A DNA stretch of 39,696 nt, taken from NCBI GenBank assembly GCA_016873095.1, contig VGYC01000053.1, positions 1 through 39,696 on the forward strand. Direction: 5' to 3'. The notes under the pieces were generated by a model. The model was not told the DNA's origin and ran no database searches. It saw nothing but the letters and a program-made list of their open reading frames with translations. Both the position numbers and the translations under genes were made by a program. Shown here one piece after another: positions 10,243-17,904 of the stretch. The DNA comes from Planctomycetota bacterium. Its GTDB lineage: Bacteria > Planctomycetota > Planctomycetia > Gemmatales > Gemmataceae. Within the stretch, counting starts at the first letter, position 1. Each line of letters opens with the position of its first letter.

Positions 10243-10958
10243 TTCGTCCTCCACAGATGGAAAGCCTGAAGATAGATGGCAGCCGTGATGCGGACCGTCA
10301 TCAACGGGTAACGACAATGCATGGCGAGGCGCGTGCGGCGCGACAAGGGCACTCGCCCCAGGTGCAATGACGCCCGAAACAACGTGTTCTCTTCCAGAGC
10401 GTTCTCGATGCCCACGCGTATCTGCGCGCCTGGCGAACTCAATCGCCAGCGGTATTCCAGATTCATGTCCATGAACGGCGACACGTGAAAGACCTTGGGA
10501 TGCCGGTACTGCAAGTCTGCGCCGGCGCCATGCTGGTTGCCATGCCAGAGCACGTAGCAATGGCGTTCGAGCCAGGGCGTATTTTGCACTTCCGCGACCA
10601 AAGCCTCGACAGTGCAGCCATCCGCGGCAAGACAGTAATAGATGCTCAGCGGATTGAAATAGTAACCGAAGTTTCGCAGCTGGGTCAGCAGCCGGACCGG
10701 GCCCTCGAGCTTCAGGCCTGTTTGCTGCGAAACCAGGTCCCGAACGCTCGCCGCCAGCGACTGCCGCGGGTCGCCGAGATGATCACGGCGCAGGAATGCC
10801 CCTGGCGCGAAGCGGCTCTCCGACAGCAGGCCGGCACGCAGGAGGGACGGCACTTCCGCCAGGTCCAGGAAGGTCATGTACAAGCCGTACTGAAACCGGT
10901 GTATCACCGGCTCCAGCCGCTCGTGGCGAACGACGCCTTGGTAGAGGCAGCTTTCCAT
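10134..10958 (-). CDS. DUF1365 family protein
   Basis: A 274-residue protein with family landmarks: VRHERLEPVIHRFQYGLYM near the N-terminus, LRNFGYYFNPLSIYYC in the middle, KVFHVSPFMDMNLEYRW and a FYPHPE end. DUF1365 proteins are of unknown activity but nearly always sit between an FAD oxidoreductase and a CFA-synthase-like gene, as here, and are thought to work on fatty acyl chains. About 25 residues extend beyond the usual family end, and this tail overlaps the start of the next gene by 109 bases, which is unusually long. The start overlaps the upstream FAD gene by 55 bases. Confidence 0.88.
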   Translation of the reverse strand: MESCLYQGVVRHERLEPVIHRFQYGLYMTFLDLAEVPSLLRAGLLSESRFAPGAFLRRDHLGDPRQSLAASVRDLVSQQTGLKLEGPVRLLTQLRNFGYYFNPLSIYYCLAADGCTVEALVAEVQNTPWLERHCYVLWHGNQHGAGADLQYRHPKVFHVSPFMDMNLEYRWRLSSPGAQIRVGIENALEENTLFRASLHLGRVPLSRRTRLAMHCRYPLMTVRITAAIYLQAFHLWRTKCPFYPHPERYPRATSLATADQPRVRDGSLASSGTG

Positions 10959-12205
10959 TGGTCCAGACCCAGTCCAAAATGTTGCGTGACGTCCAGCGCG
11001 CTGTTGACTCCATCTTCATGGAATCCGTAACCGTGATAAGCACCGCAGAAGAAGGTCCGTCGCCGGCCATTGCGCCGCCTCAGCTGGTCCTGGGCGTTCA
11101 AGGACTTGCTTGTGAACACCGGGTGATGAAAGACGAACCGATCCAGCACCCGCGACGGCTCAATCCGGTCGCCCGAATTGAGCGTCAGCAAGATCGGCGA
11201 CGGTGTGTCGAGACCCTGCAAGCGTGACAGGTCATAGGTGACGGCGACAGCGTTGTCCCCGCTGCAGGGGATGTGATAGTTCCAGCTCGCCCAGGCGCGC
11301 CGGCGGCGCGGCAAGATCGTCGTGTCCGTGTGCAGCACGGCCATGTTGGCCTGGTACGGAAAGGCCTTCAGACTGCTGATTTCCGTTTCATCGGCGTCTT
11401 CCAGCACCGCCAGCGCCTGATCGGCATGACAGGCCAGCACAACATGATCGAAGATTTCCGCCGGAGCGTTGCGAGGCTCGACAACCACATGGTCCCGATG
11501 CCGGCGGACGGCTGCGACGGCGCACTCTGTGCGGATGCGGTCGCGAAACGGTGCGGTCAGCCGCTCCAGGTAGCGCCGCGCGCTTCCCACAACCGTTTTC
11601 CATTGTGGCCGGCCACGCACTTGCAACAGTCCATGATTGCGAAGAAACGCCAGCAGGAAGTGCGCGGGAAAGTCCAGTAACTGGCCCGGCGGACATGACC
11701 AGATTGCCGAGGCCATCGGCACGAGATACTTGTCAATGAACCAGCTTCCGTAAGCCCTCTTGGCCAGCAGGGCGCCCAGAGGAGTGTCTTGCAGGTCGCT
11801 CTCCAGCAAGCCGTCCGCCTCTCGGTTGAATCGCAGGATGTCGGCCAGCATGCGCAGGAAATCAGGCCGCAACAGGTTCCGCCGTTGCGCGCAGAGCCCA
11901 TTCAGCGAGCTTCCCTGATACTCGAGTCCGGACTGGGCGCAGCGGACGCTGAAGCTCATGTCCGTGTCCCGGCCGGACACGGCCAGCAGCTGCAGCAGAC
12001 GACAGAAGTTGGGATAGGTCTGCTCGTTGTAGACCATGAAACCCGTGTCCACGCGCCACTGGCGATCAAAGGTTATGACATCGAGCGTGCGCGTGTGTCC
12101 GCCAGGGCAGCGAGCCGCCTCGAAGACGTCGATGTCATGTTCCTGGCAGAGAAGCCGGGCAACCAGGTTGCCGCTGATTCCAGTGCCGATGATGCCGATT
12201 CTCAC
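10904..12205 (-). CDS. FAD-dependent amine-oxidase-like oxidoreductase (COG2907)
   Basis: A 433-residue flavoprotein. The N-terminal Rossmann motif GIIGTGISGNLVARLL is followed by an acidic end at the second strand and PGGHTRT, the FAD-pyrophosphate region of the amine oxidase/phytoene-desaturase superfamily. The C-terminus has FFCGAYHGYGFHEDGVNSAL, typical of this subgroup. In other bacteria it is paired with DUF1365 and CFA-synthase homologues and is implicated in oxidising or reducing modified acyl chains; the exact reaction is not known here. The start is GTG 12205, with GGAG upstream and the Rossmann strand beginning immediately. Confidence 0.88.
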   Translation of the reverse strand: MRIGIIGTGISGNLVARLLCQEHDIDVFEAARCPGGHTRTLDVITFDRQWRVDTGFMVYNEQTYPNFCRLLQLLAVSGRDTDMSFSVRCAQSGLEYQGSSLNGLCAQRRNLLRPDFLRMLADILRFNREADGLLESDLQDTPLGALLAKRAYGSWFIDKYLVPMASAIWSCPPGQLLDFPAHFLLAFLRNHGLLQVRGRPQWKTVVGSARRYLERLTAPFRDRIRTECAVAAVRRHRDHVVVEPRNAPAEIFDHVVLACHADQALAVLEDADETEISSLKAFPYQANMAVLHTDTTILPRRRRAWASWNYHIPCSGDNAVAVTYDLSRLQGLDTPSPILLTLNSGDRIEPSRVLDRFVFHHPVFTSKSLNAQDQLRRRNGRRRTFFCGAYHGYGFHEDGVNSALDVTQHFGLGLDQWKAASTKASFATSGWSR

Positions 12206-12236
12206 AGGTCACTCCGGTTCATCACGAGTGCTGTTA

Positions 12237-13172
12237 TCACGGGTGCTCCAGTCCGACCGATCCGGCGGCTGCGGGTGCCGGATCCTTCCGCTTGTAGCTC
12301 TCCTGGATGTGCCGGGGTACCGGTTTCAGATCCCAGACGAGACCTGCCCACGACAGCACGACCAGCAGATAGTACGTGATGTCGATCTGCCACCAGCGAA
12401 AGCCCTGCCGGGCCGAAGCGGGATAGTGATGATGGTTGTTGTGCCAGCCCTCTCCGAAAGTCAGCAGCGCGAGCAGGAAGCTGTTGCGGCTGTCATCTTT
12501 CGTGGCGTACGGGCGGGTGCCGAACCGATGCGCGACGGAGTTGACCGCAAACGTCAGGTGGTATAGCGCGACTGTGGACACGACGAACCCCCAGACCAGA
12601 ACTTGCCAGCCGCTGGTGCCAAGCCAGGGCATCCACATCTCCAGGCCGGCCCCCAGCCCGAACAGGGCCATCGCAAACGCCAGAGGCACGAGAAAATCGT
12701 TGCGGTCGAGAAAGCGAATCTCGGGATATCTCAGCCAGTCGCGGACAAGCCGCTCGTCCGTGCCGACGTGCTCGCGCGTCATGAACCACGCCATATGACT
12801 CCAGAAGAACCCGAAATGGACAGGAGAATGGGGGTCGCGAATCGTGTCGGCGGAGCGGTGGTGAGCCCGATGGTGTGCCGCCCACCAGAGCGGCCCGCGC
12901 TGCCCCGCGGCGGCAGCCACGATGGCGCCGCAGAACTGGAACCAGCGCGACGTCTTGAATGAACGATGCGAAAAATAGCGGTGGTAGAAGGCAGTCAAAC
13001 CGAACACCCGCAGGAAGAGTGTGGCCAGCGCGATCCCCACTGCCGTCCAGCTCCAGCCCACCCAGAGCACTCCCAGGCATGCCACATGCAGGAGCAGAAA
13101 TGGCAGGCAGCGCAGCCACTCGACACGAGGAACAGGGTTGGTCCGGGTGGCCAGAACGTCTTGAGCTACCAT
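12237..13172 (-). CDS. acyl-CoA / acyl-lipid delta-9-type fatty acid desaturase
   Basis: A 311-residue membrane di-iron desaturase. The three histidine boxes are HRYFSH (64-69), HHRAHH (100-105) and HNNHHHYP (about 244), with long hydrophobic stretches between them, as in the delta-9 acyl-CoA desaturases. It should introduce a cis double bond in a saturated acyl chain, giving the substrate needed by the downstream CFA-type enzymes. Start ATG 13172 follows AAAGGAG. It lies 19 bases after the sigma-factor gene and 31 bases before the FAD oxidoreductase, so all are likely co-transcribed. Confidence 0.93.
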   Translation of the reverse strand: MVAQDVLATRTNPVPRVEWLRCLPFLLLHVACLGVLWVGWSWTAVGIALATLFLRVFGLTAFYHRYFSHRSFKTSRWFQFCGAIVAAAAGQRGPLWWAAHHRAHHRSADTIRDPHSPVHFGFFWSHMAWFMTREHVGTDERLVRDWLRYPEIRFLDRNDFLVPLAFAMALFGLGAGLEMWMPWLGTSGWQVLVWGFVVSTVALYHLTFAVNSVAHRFGTRPYATKDDSRNSFLLALLTFGEGWHNNHHHYPASARQGFRWWQIDITYYLLVVLSWAGLVWDLKPVPRHIQESYKRKDPAPAAAGSVGLEHP

Positions 13173-13191
13173 CGAAAGCTCCTTTCTGCGG

Positions 13192-13974
13192 TCACAGCGC
13201 CGAAGATGCTGCCGTGATGTTTTGGCGCAATTTCAAAAACGCCGTCTCCTGCACCTGACGGATCCGCTCCTTGGACAAACCCAGGTCGCGTCCGACCTCC
13301 TCGAGGGTCTCGGTCCTGCCAGGCTCGTCGTTCAGATGGAAGCGCCGGCTGATGACGAGCTTCTCGCGCGGCGTCAGGATGGACGCCTCATCTCGAAGAA
13401 ACTGCCTGAGTAAGGCCAGTCGCGCATCGATCGGCTCCGGATCGCGAGCGCACGGGCCGCCCTGGGGCAATGCGTCGATCGGCACCGATCGGGACAGTCG
13501 ATCGGTCGTTTGACGCCGCGCCAGCCGCGACAGCGCTCGCGTCAAGCAGGTGAAGGCATAACTGCTGAAGCGAATTCCACGCCAGGGATCAAACGTCTCG
13601 ACCGTCTTGATGAGTACCAGTTGACACTCGCCGACCAGATCGTCAGCAAGCTGTGGCGACCACAACCACTTCTGCACGGCCTTGTAAATCAGCTTGCCGT
13701 TTCCGACCACGATGCGATTGCGCACGCGGTGATATTCGCGGCGCCAGCGCGCCGACTCACTCTCGTGCGCGGCGATGCACATCCGCCAGGCGGCATAGTG
13801 CATCCGCCTGGCACAGGCCAGCGTCAACTCGTTGGGCATGTGGCCCCTGGTCTCCACGCACTCCACATCGGCGATCAAGTCCGGCTCCCTGGCCTCGCAT
13901 GCCGCGAACGAGGGGTGGAAGATGAAATGCGGCTCACCTGGCCGCCGGCGGGTCTTGCTGGACGAAAGACTCAT
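13192..13974 (-). CDS. sigma-70 family RNA polymerase sigma factor
   Basis: A 260-residue sigma factor. Region 2 is seen in ADDLVGECQLVLIKTVETFD and the following RGIRFSSYAFTCLTRAL; region 4 in LTPREKLVISRRFHL and the helix-turn-helix EVGRDLGLSKERIRQVQ. The region 4.2 sequence is of the housekeeping/group 3 kind and not the ECF kind. Region 1.1 is missing. ATG 13974 is chosen; an in-frame TTG at 14037 could add 21 residues. It leads the lipid operon and is divergent from the cobalamin-binding regulator, as litS is paired with litR in Streptomyces, although LitS is an ECF factor. It probably directs transcription of part of this island. Confidence 0.85.
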   Translation of the reverse strand: MSLSSSKTRRRPGEPHFIFHPSFAACEAREPDLIADVECVETRGHMPNELTLACARRMHYAAWRMCIAAHESESARWRREYHRVRNRIVVGNGKLIYKAVQKWLWSPQLADDLVGECQLVLIKTVETFDPWRGIRFSSYAFTCLTRALSRLARRQTTDRLSRSVPIDALPQGGPCARDPEPIDARLALLRQFLRDEASILTPREKLVISRRFHLNDEPGRTETLEEVGRDLGLSKERIRQVQETAFLKLRQNITAASSAL

Positions 13975-14049
13975 GGCGAACCTATCTTCTGCGGACGACC
14001 CGGCGCCGCCTGCCACGGCCGTCCGAAAAACGTTCAATTCGTTCTAGTA

Positions 14050-14078
14050 ATCCTAAGTGGCCTATGGCGACGAGTCAA
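14050..14078 (-). promoter_or_regulatory. sigma-70-type promoter of the sigma/lipid operon
   Basis: On the minus strand, TTGACT (14073-14078) and TAGGAT (14050-14055) are separated by exactly 17 bases. The predicted start near 14043 gives a leader of about 70 bases to ATG 13974. Confidence 0.6.
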
Positions 14079-14098
14079 TGGTAAATGATCGTTTTGAC
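14074..14098. promoter_or_regulatory. candidate operator overlapping the -35 box
   Basis: Inverted repeat GTCAA-N15-TTGAC whose left half coincides with the -35 hexamer of the lipid operon. It is AT-rich and sits in the divergent control region, so it is a plausible binding site for the MerR/B12 regulator. It does not match a CarH operator that I can recall exactly. Confidence 0.35.
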
Positions 14099-14226
14099 TG
14101 TTTATTTAATGGGGCCGGCCGCAAGCACAGCGCCGGACACGACTTACATGGCCAGCTGAATCCGTATTTTTCGGCCATGCTGGCCTGCCGCCGGGCAAGC
14201 CAGGCTGGAATTCCGTGAACCGGCGC

Positions 14227-14232
14227 TATAGT
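14227..14232 (+). promoter_or_regulatory. possible -10 box of the cobalamin-binding regulator
   Basis: TATAGT lies only 15 bases before the ATG at 14247. If used, the transcript would have an extremely short leader. No clear ribosome site precedes any of the candidate start codons at 14247-14271. Confidence 0.35.
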
Positions 14233-14246
14233 ATTAATTGAACGAT

Positions 14247-15176
14247 ATGATCTTTAACATGATGGCCATGATGGAAGCGACATTTGTGAGTCCGGCCCAG
14301 GTGTCGCGCGCACTGGGCGTCAGCACCTCCACCATCAAGCGCTGGGTCGATCAGGGGGTCTTGCCGGCGCACAGGACCGCCGGCGGTCATCGCAAGCTGC
14401 TGCGCGTCGATGTCCTCCGGCTCGTCCGTGAGGGAAACTTCCCGCGCCTCGACTTGCGACTGCTGGAACTGCCCGTCGACGCCGGCGCTGCCGACACAAA
14501 TGAATTGTCCCGCCGTCTCTTCGAGGGCCTGCGGCAGGGCGACATCAGCTTGTGCCGTTCCGTCATCCATGGCGCCTACGCAACCGGGCTGTCGATGGAA
14601 ACGCTCGGTGACGAGGTGATCGCCCCCGCGATGTCCCGCCTGGGTGAATCCTGGCAGCAGGGTCGCATCGATGTCATGCATGAGCACAGGGGGACGCTCC
14701 TCTGCACGGGTGTGCTGCACGAACTCAGGCCCGCTCTGGAGGCGAATGCTCAGCAGGACCGCCCGGTCGCGGTCGGCGGCAATCCCGAGGGCGACCACAG
14801 TTCCCTGGCCAGCCTGCTGATCCAGCTGATGCTGCTCGATGCTGGCTGGGACGCGATCAACCTCGGACCAAACACGCCGCTGGCGTCGCTTCGCGTCGCC
14901 ATCCGTGAATTGCAGCCGCGCCTTGCCTGGCTGTCCGCAAGCCATCTTCCTGACCCGGACGGCTTTCTCGCGGACTACCGCGATTTTCATGACCAGGCAC
15001 GCGCCGCTGGTGTCGCGGTGGCTGTAGGGGGGAAGGCACTGCATGGCTGGGCACCGGGCACGTTGCCGGCGACGTTGCACGGCTCGTGTCTCGCTGATAT
15101 GGCGAAGCTCGCACGAACGTTGCACCCGCGACCGCGGCCGCCCAAGAAGGGCCGGCCGGCCAACCAGGTATCCTGA
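14247..15176 (+). CDS. MerR-family regulator with cobalamin-binding domain (CarH/LitR type)
   Basis: About 309 residues. An N-terminal MerR helix-turn-helix (SPAQVSRALGVSTSTIKRWV, then RTAGGHRKL) is followed by a methionine-synthase-like helical cap and a Rossmann B12 domain. The cap holds the W-x9-EH motif (SWQQGRIDVMHEH) that in Thermus CarH packs around the adenosyl group. A His in GDHSSLAS is in the place of the lower cobalt ligand, and VAVGGKA supplies the GG of the B12 fold. The residue after the motif Trp, His132 in CarH, is Gln here. In CarH/LitR proteins light cleaves adenosylcobalamin and releases DNA. It likely represses the divergent sigma/lipid operon. Start is uncertain: TTG 14238 or ATGs 14247-14271. 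Confidence 0.87.
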   Translation: MIFNMMAMMEATFVSPAQVSRALGVSTSTIKRWVDQGVLPAHRTAGGHRKLLRVDVLRLVREGNFPRLDLRLLELPVDAGAADTNELSRRLFEGLRQGDISLCRSVIHGAYATGLSMETLGDEVIAPAMSRLGESWQQGRIDVMHEHRGTLLCTGVLHELRPALEANAQQDRPVAVGGNPEGDHSSLASLLIQLMLLDAGWDAINLGPNTPLASLRVAIRELQPRLAWLSASHLPDPDGFLADYRDFHDQARAAGVAVAVGGKALHGWAPGTLPATLHGSCLADMAKLARTLHPRPRPPKKGRPANQVS

Positions 15177-15234
15177 GCCCCGGAACTTTCTGGCAAAGTA
15201 ATGTGACGGCCAGGCGCGCAGCCGTGGCAAGAGC

Positions 15235-16275
15235 TCAGGCCGGCGCTGTTTCGAGTCGCGCCAGCTGGCCGCACGCTGCCGCGATGTCGGCGCCGAGGGA
15301 GTAGCGGACAGTGGCGGTGAACCCCGCCTCGGTCAGGCGCGCGGCGAACCAGCACCGCCGCTCCGCCGCGGTGCCGATCAAGCCGGTAGCATTCGCTATC
15401 ACGTTGTAAGGGATCAGGTTGACATGCACGCGCAGGCCGCGCAGGTAACAGAGCAGCTCGCTCAGATCCTGGTCCGTGTCGTTCAGACCCGCAAGCAACA
15501 GGTATTCGACCATCAAGGGCCGCCGCTGGATCGACGTCACGTGTTCCATCGCCTTGCGGAGCCTTGCGAGGGGATAGCGTCGGGCCAAGGGAATGAGACG
15601 CTCCCGCTGCGCTTGCCTGGCACTGTGCAAGCTCAGCGCCATTCCCAGGCGAGGAAACCGCTCCGCGCAACGGACCATGGCATCGGGTATGCCGACCGTC
15701 GACACGAGAATCTTCGCGGGCGACAGGTCGAAACACTGCGGTGACAGCAGCACGTTCAGCGCCTTGTAAACCTCGGTCTCGTTGAGCATCGGCTCGCCCA
15801 TGCCCATGAAAACGACATTACGAATCGACCTGCCCTCGGCGCCAAGCGCGCGGTTGGCCTGGATCACCTGATCGAGGATCTCATGGTGCGTCAGACTCCG
15901 GGCCATGCCCAGCTGCCCGGTCGCGCAGAAGCAGCAGCCAACGGCACAGCCAGCCTGACTTGATACGCACAGGGAGGTCCGGCCCGAGGCAATGCGAAGG
16001 ATGACGCTTTCGATCATCTGGCCGCTCGCTGTTCGGTACAGCAGCTTGCTGGCTCCGTCGAGCTGCGAGTCGTGTCGGCTGTGGCATGTCAGAAAGTGAA
16101 AGGCCACTTCGCTCCCGAAGATCCTCCGTTGCGGCGCGGGGAGTTGCTCCAGCGCTTCCGCCGGAGTCTCCTGCTTCTTGTAGAACGCATTCCGCAGGCG
16201 GCGGACATGCCCAGGTTCGATGCGCAGGCGCTTGCGGATTTCTTCGATGGCCAACTTGTCGTGAATGGAATGCAT
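15235..16275 (-). CDS. RlmN-like radical SAM RNA methyltransferase
   Basis: A 346-residue radical SAM enzyme of the RlmN/Cfr family, which makes 2-methyladenosine in 23S rRNA and some tRNAs by a methyl-Cys route. The CxxxCxxC iron-sulfur motif reads CAVGCCFC (about residues 110-117), VVFMGMGEPMLN follows, and the methyl-acceptor Cys is seen in the terminal ADIAAACGQLA. The start is set at ATG 16275, where homology begins; GTG 16350 is an upstream alternative. Its placement inside the light/oxidant cluster, convergent with the B12 regulator, suggests a paralogue of the housekeeping RlmN, but a second copy cannot be checked within this window. Confidence 0.85.
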   Translation of the reverse strand: MHSIHDKLAIEEIRKRLRIEPGHVRRLRNAFYKKQETPAEALEQLPAPQRRIFGSEVAFHFLTCHSRHDSQLDGASKLLYRTASGQMIESVILRIASGRTSLCVSSQAGCAVGCCFCATGQLGMARSLTHHEILDQVIQANRALGAEGRSIRNVVFMGMGEPMLNETEVYKALNVLLSPQCFDLSPAKILVSTVGIPDAMVRCAERFPRLGMALSLHSARQAQRERLIPLARRYPLARLRKAMEHVTSIQRRPLMVEYLLLAGLNDTDQDLSELLCYLRGLRVHVNLIPYNVIANATGLIGTAAERRCWFAARLTEAGFTATVRYSLGADIAAACGQLARLETAPA

Positions 16276-16489
16276 GCCAGAAACGACGGCTCCGGTTCTC
16301 GCGCGACGACGGCCGCCTGCAGCCCGTCTCGCAACACATGGTCGCTCCACGCCGACGCCGCGGGTATTCTATTCGAGAACGCCATCCCTACCTGCCGTTG
16401 TGAACCCGTCCCGGTTCGAGAATTCGCAGGCAGCGCCCCCGGCGCCCTGGCCCCTCCGGCCGCTCCGGCCGTGCGCTCACACAATCTGC

Positions 16490-16517
16490 TTGACTTATCG
16501 CTGGCCACGTCTATTAA
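16490..16517 (+). promoter_or_regulatory. sigma-70-type promoter of the tspO operon
   Basis: TTGACT (16490-16495), 16 bases, then TATTAA (16512-16517). The -35 hexamer is identical to that of the lipid operon promoter at 14073-14078. It is followed by a roughly 85-base leader to GTG 16610. Confidence 0.5.
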
Positions 16518-16534
16518 TAATGAACGTTATGGAC

Positions 16535-16565
16535 GTTTTTTGCAGCCGCTGTTTTTGCAGCCGCT
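16535..16565 (+). repeat. two-copy tandem repeat in the leader
   Basis: Two adjacent copies of gtttttgcagccgct, the first with one additional T. It lies between the promoter and the first small gene. A role is not evident. Confidence 0.6.
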
Positions 16566-16609
16566 GTTCTGGCCATTTCTCAATCGGGAGTTGCGGGAGG
16601 GAAAAAGCA

Positions 16610-16786
16610 GTGAGCAGACTTCAACTTGCCAAGATCGGGTTTCTTACCGCATCCGGGGTTTCGTTCCTGCTCTCCGTCTACTTGTGGTTTTCTGGGAGCA
16701 AGGATCAGGGCGTTTTTGTCGGGCTCTGGGTGCCATCGATTCTCAGCCTGGGAGCGCTCACTCTGAGCGGAAAATCCAATGGATGA
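16610..16786 (+). CDS. small membrane protein (58 aa)
   Basis: From GTG 16610 the product starts VSRLQLAKIGFLTASGVSF and has two hydrophobic stretches (about residues 7-25 and 33-51), ending in a polar tail. A strong GGGAGGG ribosome site lies at the right distance upstream. No family is recognised. Its stop overlaps the start of the next tiny gene by eight bases, which supports real translation. The longer open frame upstream to 16265 is not supported. Confidence 0.55.
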   Translation: MSRLQLAKIGFLTASGVSFLLSVYLWFSGSKDQGVFVGLWVPSILSLGALTLSGKSNG

Positions 16787-16883
16787 CATCACGATTGCCT
16801 ACATAGGCTTTGTGGTCTTCGGGATCAGCTTCGTGTCGATGTTCGTGGCGCTGATTGCCAGGAATCCGGGCAAAGTGCCTTGA
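16779..16883 (+). CDS. tiny single-pass membrane protein (34 aa)
   Basis: ATG 16779 opens a 34-residue frame, MDDITIAYIGFVVFGISFVS then a second half ending ARNPGKVP. It is a single transmembrane helix with a short charged end. It overlaps the previous small gene by eight bases in another frame, and tspO starts 60 bases downstream. The strongly hydrophobic core, operon position and overlap suggest a real microprotein, possibly a partner of the neighbouring membrane proteins. I do not recognise a family. Confidence 0.45.
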   Translation: MDDITIAYIGFVVFGISFVSMFVALIARNPGKVP

Positions 16884-16942
16884 AAGTCATGACCTGGAGT
16901 GAGATGCTGCGTGCATCTCCTCCAATGGGGAAAGGATCGGTC

Positions 16943-17437
16943 ATGCCGGCGATCCATCATCAATCGCCCCTGTCCCGCTGGCTGACGCTGGGAGTGTTCC
17001 TGGTGATCTGCCTCGGGACGGCGGGTCTTGGCGCGGTCTTGACCAATCTGTCAGTCGGCGAGTGGTATGCAAACCTGCCGAAACCCTCCTGGAATCCGCC
17101 CAACTGGGTGTTCGGTCCGGTGTGGACCGTACTGTACTGCGGCATGGCCGTGGCGGCCTGGCTCGTCTGGAGCCGCCAGGGGCGGGACAGAAAGGTCGCC
17201 ATGCTGCTGTTCGGCCTACAGCTGTGTCTGAACGCGGTCTGGTCGGCTCTCTTCTTCGGCCTGCGTAGCCCCGGCCTGGCGTTGGCCGACATCATCTTGC
17301 TCTGGCTTGCCATCCTGGCGACGATTCTTGCGTTCAGGCGGGTCTCGGCGATGGCGGCCGCTTTACTGATCCCCTACCTCGCTTGGGTTTCCTTCGCCGT
17401 GGCCCTCAATGCAGCGATATGGAGGATGAACCCATGA
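16943..17437 (+). CDS. tspO: TspO/MBR family tryptophan-rich sensory protein
   Basis: A 164-residue five-helix membrane protein with the family core PKPSWNPPNWVFGPVWTVLY and the later LNAVWSALFFGL. TspO proteins bind tetrapyrroles and can degrade protoporphyrin IX, and in Rhodobacter they modulate light- and oxygen-dependent gene expression. Start ATG 16943 has GGGGAAAGGA upstream and gives the standard family length; an in-frame TTG at 16880 is unlikely. The stop overlaps the next gene as ATGA. Its position next to a B12-type photoreceptor operon agrees with a light or porphyrin stress role. Confidence 0.93.
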   Translation: MPAIHHQSPLSRWLTLGVFLVICLGTAGLGAVLTNLSVGEWYANLPKPSWNPPNWVFGPVWTVLYCGMAVAAWLVWSRQGRDRKVAMLLFGLQLCLNAVWSALFFGLRSPGLALADIILLWLAILATILAFRRVSAMAAALLIPYLAWVSFAVALNAAIWRMNP

Positions 17438-17904
17438 CCGCTGAACTGGCCCGCCTGGTACTTCTGGCAAACGTGGTCTCGACTCTGGTCCTGGTCGGGG
17501 TGATCTGGTTTGTTCAGATCGTTCACTATCCTCAGTTTGCCCGTGTGGGCCGCGATGGATTTGCCGGTTACGAGGCGGCACATGTTCGCTTGACGACCTG
17601 GGTCGTGGCGCCGCCCATGCTCATCGAAGCGTTGACATCGGGTGTTCTCGCCTGGCAGCCGCCCTCGCCTGGCCTCACCCTTGTCTGCCGGGGAGGCCTC
17701 TTGCTGGTGATCGTGATCTGGCTTTCAACTGCGATCTTGCAAGTACCGCAACACAACGTGCTGGCAAGATCCTTTGACGCCGATGCGCACCGCCGCTTGG
17801 TAGCGAGCAACTGGATCCGGACCATTTGCTGGAGCTTGCGGGGCCTGCTGGTCGTGTTCCTGCTGGCTCAGCTTTGTCTTGGAGTTGTGCAGCATGGACA
17901 GTAA
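17434..17904 (+). CDS. four-helix membrane protein, hypothetical
   Basis: A 156-residue protein starting MTAELARLVLLANVVSTLVL with four hydrophobic helices and conserved-looking polar motifs IWFVQIVHYPQFARVG and YEAAHVRLTTWVVAPPMLIE. It resembles uncharacterised small membrane proteins found beside tspO or photolyase-type clusters; no activity is known. The start ATG 17434 overlaps the tspO stop and has GGAGG upstream. The stop overlaps the start of the SDR remnant. Confidence 0.7.
   Translation: MTAELARLVLLANVVSTLVLVGVIWFVQIVHYPQFARVGRDGFAGYEAAHVRLTTWVVAPPMLIEALTSGVLAWQPPSPGLTLVCRGGLLLVIVIWLSTAILQVPQHNVLARSFDADAHRRLVASNWIRTICWSLRGLLVVFLLAQLCLGVVQHGQ

Larger units (their letters stand above)
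16276..16609. other. divergent control region between rlmN-like gene and tspO operon
   Basis: 334 bases without a convincing gene. It holds a plus-strand promoter (16490-16517), an imperfect tandem repeat (16535-16565) and a GC-rich block near 16440-16480. Frames open across it on both strands look like chance translations. Confidence 0.5.

Noticed and set aside
16265-16786. 173-codon plus-strand frame as a whole
   Set aside because: Only its last 58 codons have a ribosome site and membrane-protein character; the first part is antisense to the RlmN-like upstream region.
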